A DNA stretch of 32,313 bases, from assembly GCA_944333055.1 (NCBI GenBank), contig CALVKT010000030.1, forward strand, positions 1 to 32,313. Reading direction: 5' to 3'. The position numbers and the translations under genes were made by a program. Origin of the DNA: an uncultured Clostridia bacterium (GTDB lineage Bacteria > Bacillota > Clostridia > Christensenellales > Aristaeellaceae). Under the pieces are notes generated by a model. It did no database searches, was not told the DNA's origin, and saw nothing but the letters and a program-made list of their open reading frames with translations. Shown here piece after piece: positions 15,480 to 23,246 of this stretch; positions within the stretch are counted from its first letter, which is position 1; each line of letters begins with the position of its first letter.

Positions 15480-15956
15480 TCAGTCCGTGAGCGCGGCGTA
15501 CTGCGCATGCGCCGCGCGGCACAGCGCGTCCGGCGCGAGCTCCACCTGTGCGCCGATGCGCCCGGCGGAGACGCAGACGGCGTCAAAGAGCTGGGCGGTC
15601 TCGTCGATGAACGTGGGGAACGCCTTCTTCATGCCGACGGGGCTGCACCCGCCGTGCACGTAGCCGGTGGTGGGCAGCAGCGCTTTCTGGGGGATCATCT
15701 CCACGGCCTTCTCGCCGCAGGCGGCGGCCGCGCGCTTAAGGTTCAGCGTGGCGCACACGGGGATGACGAACACGTAATACGCGCGGCTTTTGCCCTGCGT
15801 GACGAGCGTCTTGAAGACGGCCTGCGGATCCTGTCCGAGCTGGCGGGCGACGGACGCGCCGTCGATGCCCTGATCGGGATCGTAGAGGTGTACGGTATGG
15901 GCAATGCCCTCGCGTTCGAGGATGCGCATCGCGTTGGTCTTGGCGGTTTCGGCCAT
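15480..15956 (-). CDS. ybaK: YbaK/EbsC-family aminoacyl-tRNA deacylase (Cys-tRNA(Pro) deacylase)
   Basis: The 158-residue product matches YbaK: it begins MAETAKTNAMRILEREGIAH, has the DPQAVFKTLVTQG segment with the conserved lysine, and ends with the GGCSPVGMKKAFPTFID loop typical of the Cys-tRNA(Pro) deacylase branch. The enzyme hydrolyses Cys-tRNA(Pro) mis-made by prolyl-tRNA synthetase. AAAGGAAGGG stands upstream of the chosen ATG at 15956, and the length fits the family (about 155-160). An extended -10 (TGCTACAAT) lies about 30 bases upstream with a weak -35. It sits alone, divergent from the kdgK gene. Confidence 0.93.
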   Translation of the reverse strand: MAETAKTNAMRILEREGIAHTVHLYDPDQGIDGASVARQLGQDPQAVFKTLVTQGKSRAYYVFVIPVCATLNLKRAAAACGEKAVEMIPQKALLPTTGYVHGGCSPVGMKKAFPTFIDETAQLFDAVCVSAGRIGAQVELAPDALCRAAHAQYAALTD

Positions 15957-16041
15957 GGAAATCCCTTCCTTTCTGTGCTGGCAGCATTGTAGCATAAACG
16001 CAAAGAAAAGGGAAGAACCGCCTGCTTTTGTAGAAATTGCG

Positions 16042-16070
16042 TTGAATTGCACGGGAAATCATGGTATACT
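16042..16070 (+). promoter_or_regulatory. Promoter of the kdgK gene
   Basis: TTGAAT (16042-16047) and TATACT (16065-16070) are separated by 17 bp, with TGG before the -10. It lies about 50 bases upstream of the ATG. Confidence 0.7.
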
Positions 16071-16120
16071 ATGCTTAATATGAAGCGTCCGACTGCACGA
16101 CAGGAAGGTAGGTAACGAAC

Positions 16121-17206
16121 ATGATTCATCACAATCCGCTCATCAGCGACAAGCCCGGCAAGAAGTTCATCACCATGGGCGAGATCATGCTGCGCCTGAC
16201 ACCGCCCAATTATGAAAAGCTGCGCATGGCCTCCAGCTTTGAGGCGAGCTACGGCGGTTCGGAGGCGAACATCGCGTTGGCGCTGGCCAATCTGGGCGTC
16301 GATTCCACGTTCTTTTCCGTCGTGCCCAACAACTCCATCGGCAAGAGCGCCATTCGCATGCTGCGCTCCAACGACGTGCACTGCACACCGGTCATCCTCT
16401 CCACGCCGGAGGAGACGCCCAGCCATCGCTTGGGCACCTATTACCTGGAGACCGGATACGGCATCCGGCCCAGCAAGGTCATCTACGACCGCAAGCACAG
16501 CGCGCTGACCGAGTACGACTTCACCGGCTACGATCTGCACGCGCTGCTGGAGGGCTTTGACTGGCTGCACCTGTCCGGTATCACCCCGGCCATCGGCGGC
16601 AACTGTCCGCAGCTCGTGCTCGATCTGCTGAAAACCGCCAAGGAGATGGGCCTCACCGTGTCCTTTGACGGCAACTTCCGCAGCAAGCTGTGGACGTGGG
16701 AGGAGGCGCGCGATTACTGCACGCAGTGCCTGCCCTACGTGGACGTGCTGCGGGGCATCGAGCCGTACCACCTGTGGAAAGACGAGGGCGATCACAGCAA
16801 GGGCGACTGGAAGGACGGCGTGCCGCTGCAGCCCTCCTACGAGCAGCAGGACGAGATCTTCCAGCGGTTCGTGCAGCGCTATCCGAACCTCCAGTGCATC
16901 GCGCGCCACGTGCGCTACACGCACTCCGGCTCGGAGAACAGCCTCAAGGCGTTCATGTGGTATCAGGGCCACACGTTTGAAAGCCGCATGTTCACATTCA
17001 ACATCCTCGACCGGGTGGGCGGCGGCGACGCCTTTGCCAGCGGCCTGATCTACGCGATGTTCAACGACTACAGGCCGATGGACATGGTGAACTTCGCCGT
17101 CGCATCCAGCGTCATCAAGCACACCATCCACGGCGACGCGAATATCACCGACGATGTGAGCAGCATCAAGAATCTGATGAACATGAACTACGACATCAAG
17201 CGCTGA
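16121..17206 (+). CDS. kdgK: PfkB-family sugar kinase, probable 2-keto-3-deoxygluconate kinase
   Basis: The 361-residue product is a ribokinase-fold kinase. The N-terminal KFITMGEIMLRLTPPNYEK and SYGGSEANIALALANLG are typical of 2-dehydro-3-deoxygluconokinases. The C-terminal RVGGGDAFASGLIYAM carries the catalytic aspartate (D303) and anion hole; GGGD replaces the usual GAGD. KdgK phosphorylates KDG to KDPG, the entry from hexuronates to the Entner-Doudoroff aldolase. No KDPG aldolase gene lies beside it here, so the substrate is inferred from sequence alone. An insertion of about 25 residues around the HLWKDEGDHSKGDWKDG segment gives it a length somewhat above the usual 310-340. An AGGAAGG SD precedes the ATG. 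Confidence 0.85.
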   Translation: MIHHNPLISDKPGKKFITMGEIMLRLTPPNYEKLRMASSFEASYGGSEANIALALANLGVDSTFFSVVPNNSIGKSAIRMLRSNDVHCTPVILSTPEETPSHRLGTYYLETGYGIRPSKVIYDRKHSALTEYDFTGYDLHALLEGFDWLHLSGITPAIGGNCPQLVLDLLKTAKEMGLTVSFDGNFRSKLWTWEEARDYCTQCLPYVDVLRGIEPYHLWKDEGDHSKGDWKDGVPLQPSYEQQDEIFQRFVQRYPNLQCIARHVRYTHSGSENSLKAFMWYQGHTFESRMFTFNILDRVGGGDAFASGLIYAMFNDYRPMDMVNFAVASSVIKHTIHGDANITDDVSSIKNLMNMNYDIKR

Positions 17207-17219
17207 TGGGAACGGCAGG

Positions 17220-17243
17220 GGGCTGCGGCGACGCGGCCCTTTT
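17220..17243 (+). terminator. Weak terminator after kdgK
   Basis: GGGCTGCG (17220-17227) pairs with CGCGGCCC (17232-17239) with one G-U pair around GCGA, followed by T4. It overlaps the leader of cutC, so partial read-through is likely. Confidence 0.55.
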
Positions 17244-17265
17244 GCATGCAAAGGAGAGGATAGAC

Positions 17266-18012
17266 TTGGAGCGATTTCTGATCGAGGTCTGTGTGGATTC
17301 GATGGATTCCGTGCGCGCGGCCGTCGAGGGCGGCGCGGACAGGCTGGAGCTGTGCGCCAATCTGGTCATCGGCGGCACCACGCCTTTGCCATGGCTGGTG
17401 CGCGAGGCGGCGCAGGCGGGCGTGCCGGTGAACGTGCTCGTGCGCCCGCGCTTTGGCGATTTTCTGTACACGCAGGCGGAGAAGCGCGAGCAGCTGGATT
17501 GCATCGAACGGCTTGCGCGGTGGGGCGCGAGCGGCGCGGTCGTCGGCGCGCTGACGGCGGACGGCGCGCTGGACGTGCCGTTTCTCGCGGCGTGCCGCGA
17601 GGCGGCGGCCGGGCTGCATCTGACGCTCCACCGCGCCTTTGACGTCTGTGCGGACGCGGAGCGGGCGCTGGAACAGGCGATCGACCTGGGCTTTGACACG
17701 ATCCTCACCTCCGGCCAGCGCGCCACGGCGCAGGCGGGCGCGCCGCGCATCGCGCAGCTCGTGCTCAAGGCGCGGGGGCGCATCGCGATCATGCCCGGCA
17801 GCGGCGTGAACGCGGCGAATATCGCGCAGATTCGCGAGGCGACGCAGGCGCAGGCGTTCCACCTCTCGGCCAAGCGCGCCGCAGCAAGCGGCATGACCTT
17901 CCGCCGCGAGGGCGTGCCCATGGGCCTGCCGGGCCTGGACGAATACACGCGCTATGTCACGGATGCGCAGGCGGTCGCGGCGGCGCGTGCGGCGCTGATG
18001 GCGGCGCGGTGA
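17266..18012 (+). CDS. cutC: CutC-family protein
   Basis: The 248-residue product has the TIM-barrel CutC pattern: FLIEVCVDSMDSVRAAVEGG, then ADRLELCANLVIGGTTP, VLVRPRFGDFLYT, LHRAFDVC, ILTSGQ, and IMPGSGVNAANI near the end. CutC was named for copper homeostasis in E. coli, but its biochemical role is unsettled. I chose a TTG start at 17266 because AAGGAGAGG lies eight bases upstream and this start gives the family length; the upstream ATG at 17206 would translate through the kdgK terminator. Only about 60 bases separate it from kdgK, so read-through co-expression is possible. Confidence 0.9.
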   Translation: MERFLIEVCVDSMDSVRAAVEGGADRLELCANLVIGGTTPLPWLVREAAQAGVPVNVLVRPRFGDFLYTQAEKREQLDCIERLARWGASGAVVGALTADGALDVPFLAACREAAAGLHLTLHRAFDVCADAERALEQAIDLGFDTILTSGQRATAQAGAPRIAQLVLKARGRIAIMPGSGVNAANIAQIREATQAQAFHLSAKRAAASGMTFRREGVPMGLPGLDEYTRYVTDAQAVAAARAALMAAR

Positions 18013-18053
18013 ACGCGCCGTGAAGCAAAAGTGAAAGATTGTGAAAAGTGGGT

Positions 18054-18082
18054 TTGACTTTAGTAGGACAATTTGTTATAAT
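18054..18082 (+). promoter_or_regulatory. Promoter of the PTS operon
   Basis: TTGACT (18054-18059) and TATAAT (18077-18082) are separated by 17 bp, with TGT before the -10. A leader of about 80 bases follows with two GC-rich hairpins (CCGGC-GCAT-GCCGG and CGCGC-GGAA-GCGCG). Confidence 0.85.
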
Positions 18083-18166
18083 CTCTTTATCATCATCGAG
18101 TCTGCCGCCGGCGCATGCCGGTGGGACGGGCGCGCGGAAGCGCGCGGGAGAAAGGGGACTGTTGCA

Positions 18167-18655
18167 ATGGGCCTTTTGGATAAGTTCTTTGGCAAGAAGC
18201 TCGAGGAGATCGGCGCGCCGGTCGCGGGCGAAGCCGTGGCCTCCGGCGAGGTGAACGACCCGACGTTCGGCGAGGAAATGTTGGGCAAAGGCATGGCGAT
18301 CAAGCCGAGCGCGGGGCGCGTGGTCGCGCCGTGCGACGCGACCGTCGACATGATGTTTGAGACCGGGCACGCCGTGAGCCTCAAGACGGAGAGCGGCGTG
18401 GAGATGCTCATTCACGTGGGCATCGACACCGTCAATTTGCAGGGCAAGCACTACACCGTGCACGCCGCCGCGGGCGAGCAGGTCAAGAAGGGCCAGCTGC
18501 TCATCGAGTTTGACAAGGACGCGATCGCGGCGGAGGGCTACGATGTCGTCACGCCGGTTGTGATCTGCAACAGCGACGACTACAAGACGTTTGAAACCAC
18601 GGTGGGCAAGACCGTGGCCGAGGGCGAGACCGTCATTCGCCTCGGCAAGAGCTGA
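18167..18655 (+). CDS. crr: PTS sugar transporter subunit IIA (Glc/GlcNAc type)
   Basis: The 162-residue product is a stand-alone EIIA of the glucose superfamily. His83 in LIHVGIDTVNL is the phosphorylated residue, and His68 in TGHAV is its 15-residue-distant partner. The core GRVVAPCDATVDMMFETGHAV matches Crr. It takes phosphate from HPr and passes it to the IIB domain of the next gene; in Gram-positives the CcpA/HPr route usually handles repression, so a Crr-type signalling role is uncertain. AAAGGGGAC precedes the ATG at 18167. A strong promoter lies upstream and the NagE-like IIBC gene is 70 bases downstream. Confidence 0.93.
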   Translation: MGLLDKFFGKKLEEIGAPVAGEAVASGEVNDPTFGEEMLGKGMAIKPSAGRVVAPCDATVDMMFETGHAVSLKTESGVEMLIHVGIDTVNLQGKHYTVHAAAGEQVKKGQLLIEFDKDAIAAEGYDVVTPVVICNSDDYKTFETTVGKTVAEGETVIRLGKS

Positions 18656-18694
18656 TTTATCCAGAGCCGTTGTGGGCCAACGGCTTGCGATAAA
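18656..18694 (+). repeat. Intercistronic hairpin between IIA and IIBC
   Basis: A two-part stem: TTTATC/GATAAA outside and AGCCGTT/AACGGCT inside, with a 3x3 internal loop and a 7-base loop. It starts one base after the IIA stop codon. No T-run follows, so it is probably an mRNA processing or stability element. Confidence 0.6.
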
Positions 18695-18725
18695 TAGATT
18701 GAGAGTTTTGGGAGGAATATCACGT

Positions 18726-20243
18726 ATGATGAAAAGATTGCAGAAGCTGGGCAGCTCTCTGATGCTGCCAGTCGCTGTTCTGCCCATCTGCGGTATTTTG
18801 ATGGGCATCGGTTACCTGCTCTGCCCTGCCTATATGATGGGCTCCGACTGGGCTGAGAGCTTGGGCTACGCTACTTCTGGCCTCGGCTACTCCATCGGCT
18901 TCTTCCTGATCAAGGCCGGCGGCGCCTTGATCGACAATATGGCGATCCTGTTCGCAATCGGCGTGGCGGTGGGCCTGGCCGAGGAGAACAACGGCACGGC
19001 CGGTCTGGCCGGCCTGGTTTCCTGGCTGATGATCACCAACCTGCTGAGCTCCGGCACCGTGACCGCCGTGGCTCCCGCCATGATCGCCACTGAGACCAAC
19101 GCTACTGCCTTCGCCAAGATCGCCAACCCGTTCACCGGCATCCTGTCCGGCGTCATTGGCGGTGTCTGCTACAACAAGTTTAAGGGCACCAAGCTGCCTG
19201 ACTTCCTGGCCTTCTTTAGCGGCAAGCGCTCCGTCGCCATCGTCACCGCTCTGGTGTCCATCGTGGTGTCCGCCATCCTGCTGTTCGTCTGGCCGGTGAT
19301 CTTCGGCGCGCTGGTTGCCGTCGGTAATACCATCGTGGGTCTGGACGCTGTGGGCGCGGGCATCTATGCCTTCCTCAACCGCCTGCTGATCCCCTTCGGT
19401 CTGCACCATGCTCTGAACAACGTGTTCTGGTTTGACACCATCGGTCTGGGCGACATAACCGCTTACTGGAGTGGCTTGGTCCAGGGCGACACTATGGCCA
19501 ACGGCAGCACCGTCATCGACTGGTCCGTCGGCATGTACATGGCCGGCTTCTTCCCCTGCATGATGTTCGGTATCCCCGGTGCCGCTCTGGCCATGATCCA
19601 GACCGCCAAGACCACCAGGCGCAAGGCAACCATCGGCATCGTGGGCTCCGCGGCTCTGTGCGCCTTCATCTGCGGCGTCACCGAGCCCTTCGAGTTCTCC
19701 TTCATGTTCTTGGCCTTCCCCCTGTATGTGGTTTACGCTCTGCTGTACGGCATCTTCACCTTCATCACCGTGACCCTGGGCTTCCGCGCCGGCTTCTGCT
19801 TCTCCGCTGGTGCCACCGACCTGCTGTTCGGTGCTTCCCTGCCTGCTGCCAGTAACTACTGGGTCATCATCCCCATGGGCATTGCTGCCTTCGCGGTGTT
19901 CTACCTGGTGTTCCTGTTCGCTATCAAGAAGTGGGATCTGAAGACCCCCGGCCGTGAAGAGGATCAGGAAGGCGAGATGACCATCGAGCTGGCCAATAAC
20001 GATTACACTGCCATGGCTGAGATCATTCTGGAAGGCTTGGGCGGCAAGGCGAACATCGCCTCCATCGATCACTGCATCACCCGCCTGCGCCTTGAGGTGA
20101 AGGATCGCCTGCTGGTGGACGAGAAGAAGATCAAGTCCTCCGGCGCGGCCGGCGTCATCCGCCCGGGCAAGACCAGCGTGCAGGTGGTCATCGGCCCGAA
20201 GGTGCAGTTCGTCTACGACGAGTTCAAGAAGCTCGCCAAGTAA
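18726..20243 (+). CDS. nagE: PTS transporter subunit IIBC, NagE-like (N-acetylglucosamine type)
   Basis: The 505-residue product has a IIC membrane domain (about residues 1-415), then a IIB domain whose phosphocysteine is Cys450 in DHCITRLR. NagE-like landmarks are TKLPDFLAFFSGKR, LNRLLIPFGLHHALNN, PGAALAMIQTAK, GVTEPFEFSFMFLA and the LKTPGRE linker. It lacks a fused IIA domain, which is supplied by the upstream gene. It imports and phosphorylates GlcNAc or glucose; GlcNAc is favoured by resemblance. GGGAGG lies about ten bases before the ATG pair. Codon choice is odd: the first 1.3 kb uses many GCT, GCC, GGT and TCC codons with few GCG. The IIB part, from about 20040, returns to the GCG/GGC/GTG style of the neighbours. 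Confidence 0.9.
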   Translation: MMKRLQKLGSSLMLPVAVLPICGILMGIGYLLCPAYMMGSDWAESLGYATSGLGYSIGFFLIKAGGALIDNMAILFAIGVAVGLAEENNGTAGLAGLVSWLMITNLLSSGTVTAVAPAMIATETNATAFAKIANPFTGILSGVIGGVCYNKFKGTKLPDFLAFFSGKRSVAIVTALVSIVVSAILLFVWPVIFGALVAVGNTIVGLDAVGAGIYAFLNRLLIPFGLHHALNNVFWFDTIGLGDITAYWSGLVQGDTMANGSTVIDWSVGMYMAGFFPCMMFGIPGAALAMIQTAKTTRRKATIGIVGSAALCAFICGVTEPFEFSFMFLAFPLYVVYALLYGIFTFITVTLGFRAGFCFSAGATDLLFGASLPAASNYWVIIPMGIAAFAVFYLVFLFAIKKWDLKTPGREEDQEGEMTIELANNDYTAMAEIILEGLGGKANIASIDHCITRLRLEVKDRLLVDEKKIKSSGAAGVIRPGKTSVQVVIGPKVQFVYDEFKKLAK

Positions 20244-20258
20244 TCGCATCTCCCATTG

Positions 20259-20290
20259 CCCGCGCCCTGGCCCACACGGCGCGGGTTTTT
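20259..20290 (+). terminator. Rho-independent terminator of the PTS operon
   Basis: CCCGCGCC (20259-20266) pairs perfectly with GGCGCGGG (20278-20285), followed by T5 (20286-20290). Confidence 0.9.
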
Positions 20291-20331
20291 GCATGCGCCG
20301 GGGAGAGTATCGCATGATACTGATTTCTGAT

Positions 20332-20492
20332 CAAAAGGTCAAATACAGCGCGAAGCGAAGAAGGGAGTCTGAAATCCCTCAGGCAGGTTTTAGGGCGGCA
20401 GCCCTCACGTCTTCTTTGATCACGGCGTAAGCGGCGGGAACCGCAGCGGAGCGTAGCGACAATTGCGGTTCTGATTCGCTGTTTTCATCAAG
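20332..20492 (+). repeat. Dispersed intergenic repeat, copy B
   Basis: About 161 bases with the same ends as copy A (CAAAAGGTCAAAT to TTTTCATCAAGA), the same orientation and the same internal hairpin GAACCGCA/TGCGGTTC. The middle differs, with CCCTCAGGCAGG and CAGCCCTCACG segments. It fills the interval between the PTS terminator and the histidine kinase 3' end. Confidence 0.85.
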
Positions 20493-20516
20493 AGTTAATA
20501 TGAGCGCATACAAATA

Positions 20517-20555
20517 GCAGCTTCTCGAAATGGGAAGCTGCTTCTTTGTTTTGCA
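20517..20555. terminator. Terminator at the end of the two-component operon
   Basis: GCAGCTTC (20517-20524) pairs with GAAGCTGC (20534-20541). The plus-strand tail is TTCTTTGTTTT; the minus-strand tail CTATTTGTATG is weaker. No rightward gene precedes it, so its natural job is probably to end the leftward histidine kinase mRNA. Confidence 0.6.
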
Positions 20556-20593
20556 TGTCCCTGCCGGCGCCGGCGGCGCAGGCGGGCGAAGCG

Positions 20594-22465
20594 TCAGGCA
20601 TGGCAAGGCGCGATGTGCAGCGTGAATGTGAAGGCGCTGCCCTCGCCGAGCACGCTTTCGACCTTCATCTCCTCGCCGAGCTGTTTCATGATCTCGTAGG
20701 CGATGGCCAGGCCCAGGCCCGTGCCCTTGCCGCCGTGGGACTTGTCCGCCTTGTAGAAGCGGTCGAACACGTGCGGCAGGTCTTCGGCACTGATGCCGAT
20801 GCCCGTGTCGCGCACGGTGATGCGGATGACGTCCTGCACGACGCGCGCGCTGAGCGTGACGGTGCCGCCTTCCCTGGAGTACTTGAACGCGTTGTCCAGC
20901 AGCGCGATGAGCACCTGCTGCGTGCGGTCGGGATTGCCCAGCACGTCGGGCAGCGCGTCGGGGATGTCGTAGACGAACGTCTGCTGATAGTCCTCGGCGT
21001 AGGCGGAGTACGTCTCGCGGATGATGGCGAGCACCGGGCCGGGGGAGAAGACGGACTTGGTCAGCGAGGCCTTGCCGCTTTGCAGGCGGGAGAGCTCAAG
21101 CATGTCGGAGACCAGCCGCGTCAGGCGCATCGTCTCGCGCAGCACGATGTCATACGTCTGCTGGCGCTGCTCCTCCGTGCGGATGAGGCCGTCGCGCAGC
21201 GGCTCGATGAGCGCGCGCATGGCGGTCAGCGGCGTGCGCAGCTCGTGGGAGACGTTGGCCACGTAATCGCGGCGGGTCTGCTCCAGCCGTTCGGCGCTGG
21301 TCACGTCCGAGAGGATGCCGACGCAGCCGGTGAGCTGGCCGTCGGCGCGGGTGAGCGGGGAAACGGAGATGTGCAGCGCAATCTGCCCCTGCCAGATGGT
21401 GCGCCGGATGGTCTCATTGCGCTCCAGCGCCTCATCGAACGTGCGCAGCACGTCCGGCACGGCGGCGCGCAGGTTGTCCGTCGTCTCCGGCAGGCCCAGC
21501 AGCGCGTACACCGCCGGGTTGATCAGCGTCGTGTTGCCCTGCGCATCCAGCGCGATGACGCCCTCGGAGACGCCATTGATCAGGCTTTGCAGCCGGTTGC
21601 GCTCCAGCTCCAGCGAGGAGATGGTGCGGCCCAGCTCCGAACTCAGGTAGTTGAGCGCGCCGCCCAGCTCGCCGAATTCGTCCCCGCGCCGGTCGTCCGC
21701 GCGCACGCTCAGGTCGCCGCCGGCCATGGTCAGCGCGACGGCGCGCATCTGGCGCACGGGCCGGGAGATGCGCGAGGCGAAATACAGCACGACGGGCAGC
21801 ATCAGCAGCGCAATGAGCAGCACGGAGAACAGGATGGTGTTGGAGAGCGCCTGCATGCCGCTCATGACCTCGGTCATCGGCTGAGACATGAACACCGCGC
21901 CCACGACCTCGCCGAAGAATGTGATGGGCACGGCCACGGCGACGACACTGCCGTGGAGCACCTCTTCGGTCGTCGGGTCGCTCTGGTTCTGGCTGACGGC
22001 GATGCCGTCGAGGATGTCGGATGTGCGGATGGTGATGCGCAGCGAGGTATTGTCCGTCGTCGAGAGATCCTCCTGATCGCCGATGTGCGTGGCGATCTGG
22101 CCGGTGAGCACGGTGGGCAGCATGGCGTTGGCGAGGCTGGTGGGCAGGCGGCCGACGCGCCGGCCGTCGGACTGCTGCGTGCGGATGAGCGTGTCGCCCT
22201 CGCTGTCCACCACCCAGACCGTCGCTTCCCACTGGGAGGTGCTCCGGCCGATGAGCGGCACGAGGTAGGCGGTGGAGATCTCCCCGCGCAGCGTGCTCTC
22301 GATGTAGCCGGCGATGATCTGCCCCTTGGGGATCAGATCGTCGATCTTGTTGTTGGCGAACAGGCCCGGCGAGATGGCGGTGTAGATGGCGGCGATGAGC
22401 ATGGCGAAGAGCGCGACCGTGCCGTAAACGAGCAGAAGCGTCTTCTTGAAGAAGCCGCCTTTCAT
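20594..22465 (-). CDS. Membrane sensor histidine kinase (WalK/PhoR-like)
   Basis: The 623-residue product has a transmembrane helix (about 7-27) and an extracytoplasmic sensor region (about 28-185) of no recognised fold. A second transmembrane helix (about 190-212), a HAMP domain (SRISRPVRQMRAVA onward) and a PAS domain (about 275-380) follow. HisKA has His407 in VSHELRTPLTA. HATPase has an N box (DNAFKYS), a DTGIGI G1 box and a GKGTGLGLAI G2 box. It autophosphorylates and passes phosphate to the adjacent regulator. Its ATG overlaps the regulator's TGA as ATGA. The layout is that of PhoR/WalK/ResE-type kinases sensing phosphate, envelope or redox cues; which one is not decidable. Confidence 0.93.
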   Translation of the reverse strand: MKGGFFKKTLLLVYGTVALFAMLIAAIYTAISPGLFANNKIDDLIPKGQIIAGYIESTLRGEISTAYLVPLIGRSTSQWEATVWVVDSEGDTLIRTQQSDGRRVGRLPTSLANAMLPTVLTGQIATHIGDQEDLSTTDNTSLRITIRTSDILDGIAVSQNQSDPTTEEVLHGSVVAVAVPITFFGEVVGAVFMSQPMTEVMSGMQALSNTILFSVLLIALLMLPVVLYFASRISRPVRQMRAVALTMAGGDLSVRADDRRGDEFGELGGALNYLSSELGRTISSLELERNRLQSLINGVSEGVIALDAQGNTTLINPAVYALLGLPETTDNLRAAVPDVLRTFDEALERNETIRRTIWQGQIALHISVSPLTRADGQLTGCVGILSDVTSAERLEQTRRDYVANVSHELRTPLTAMRALIEPLRDGLIRTEEQRQQTYDIVLRETMRLTRLVSDMLELSRLQSGKASLTKSVFSPGPVLAIIRETYSAYAEDYQQTFVYDIPDALPDVLGNPDRTQQVLIALLDNAFKYSREGGTVTLSARVVQDVIRITVRDTGIGISAEDLPHVFDRFYKADKSHGGKGTGLGLAIAYEIMKQLGEEMKVESVLGEGSAFTFTLHIAPCHA

Positions 22466-23172
22466 GTCTCCGCCTCGAACTTGTAGCCGACGCCGTACAC
22501 GGTGATGATGTCCCATGCCTTGCCCATCTCCTCACAGGAGAGCTTCTGGCGCAGGCGCTTGATGTGGGTATCGACCGTGCGCGTATCGCCGAAGAAGTCG
22601 TACCCCCAGATGCGCGAAAGGATCTGCTCGCGGTCAAACACCCGGCCGGGATGGGAGGCCAGCAGGTAGAGCAGCTCCACCTCGCGCGGCGTGCACGCGA
22701 TGCTCTGCCCGGCGACGCGGACGCTGTAGCGCTCCGGCTGAATCTCCAGCGTGCCGTACTTGAGCGTGGTGAGCTGTTCATCCTGCTGCGCGCCCGCGCT
22801 CTGCTGTGTGCGCCGGAGCACGGCCTTGATGCGGGAGACGACCTCGCGCGGGGAGAAGGGCTTGACGATGTAGTCGTCCGCGCCCATCTCCAGGCCCAAA
22901 ATGCGGTCGATCTCCTCGCCGCGCGCGGTGAGCATGATGATGGGCATCTGGCTCTCGCGGCGCACGGCCTGGCAGACCTCCATGCCCGTCATGCCCGGCA
23001 TCATCTGATCGAGCAGCATGAGGTCGTAGTGTTCCTTGTGCGTCATCTCCAGCGCGGTCTTGCCGTCGTGGGCGGAATCGTGCTGAAAGTCCTCGTTGTC
23101 CAGATACAGGGAAAGCGACTGATGGACGATCGGATCGTCGTCGCAGATGAGAATCCTCGGTTGCTTGTTCAT
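22462..23172 (-). CDS. OmpR/PhoB-family response regulator
   Basis: The 236-residue product has a receiver domain with acidic pocket Asp11-Asp13, phosphoacceptor Asp55 (LLDQMMPG), Thr in LTARG and Lys in VKPFSP. A C-terminal winged helix has TPREVELLYLLASHPGRVF and RTVDTHIKRLRQKL. It acts as a DNA-binding partner of the kinase encoded just downstream. GAGGTGAT stands upstream of the ATG. No good promoter with a normal spacer could be fixed in the 70 bases upstream, though a TATACT -10 is present. The target genes are not identifiable here. Confidence 0.95.
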   Translation of the reverse strand: MNKQPRILICDDDPIVHQSLSLYLDNEDFQHDSAHDGKTALEMTHKEHYDLMLLDQMMPGMTGMEVCQAVRRESQMPIIMLTARGEEIDRILGLEMGADDYIVKPFSPREVVSRIKAVLRRTQQSAGAQQDEQLTTLKYGTLEIQPERYSVRVAGQSIACTPREVELLYLLASHPGRVFDREQILSRIWGYDFFGDTRTVDTHIKRLRQKLSCEEMGKAWDIITVYGVGYKFEAET

Positions 23173-23246
23173 GACAGATCACCTCTATCTTCCAGTATAG
23201 CCGGTCAAAGTGGCGGGAGTGTGAAAGGGGCTTGTTTTCTTTTGGC

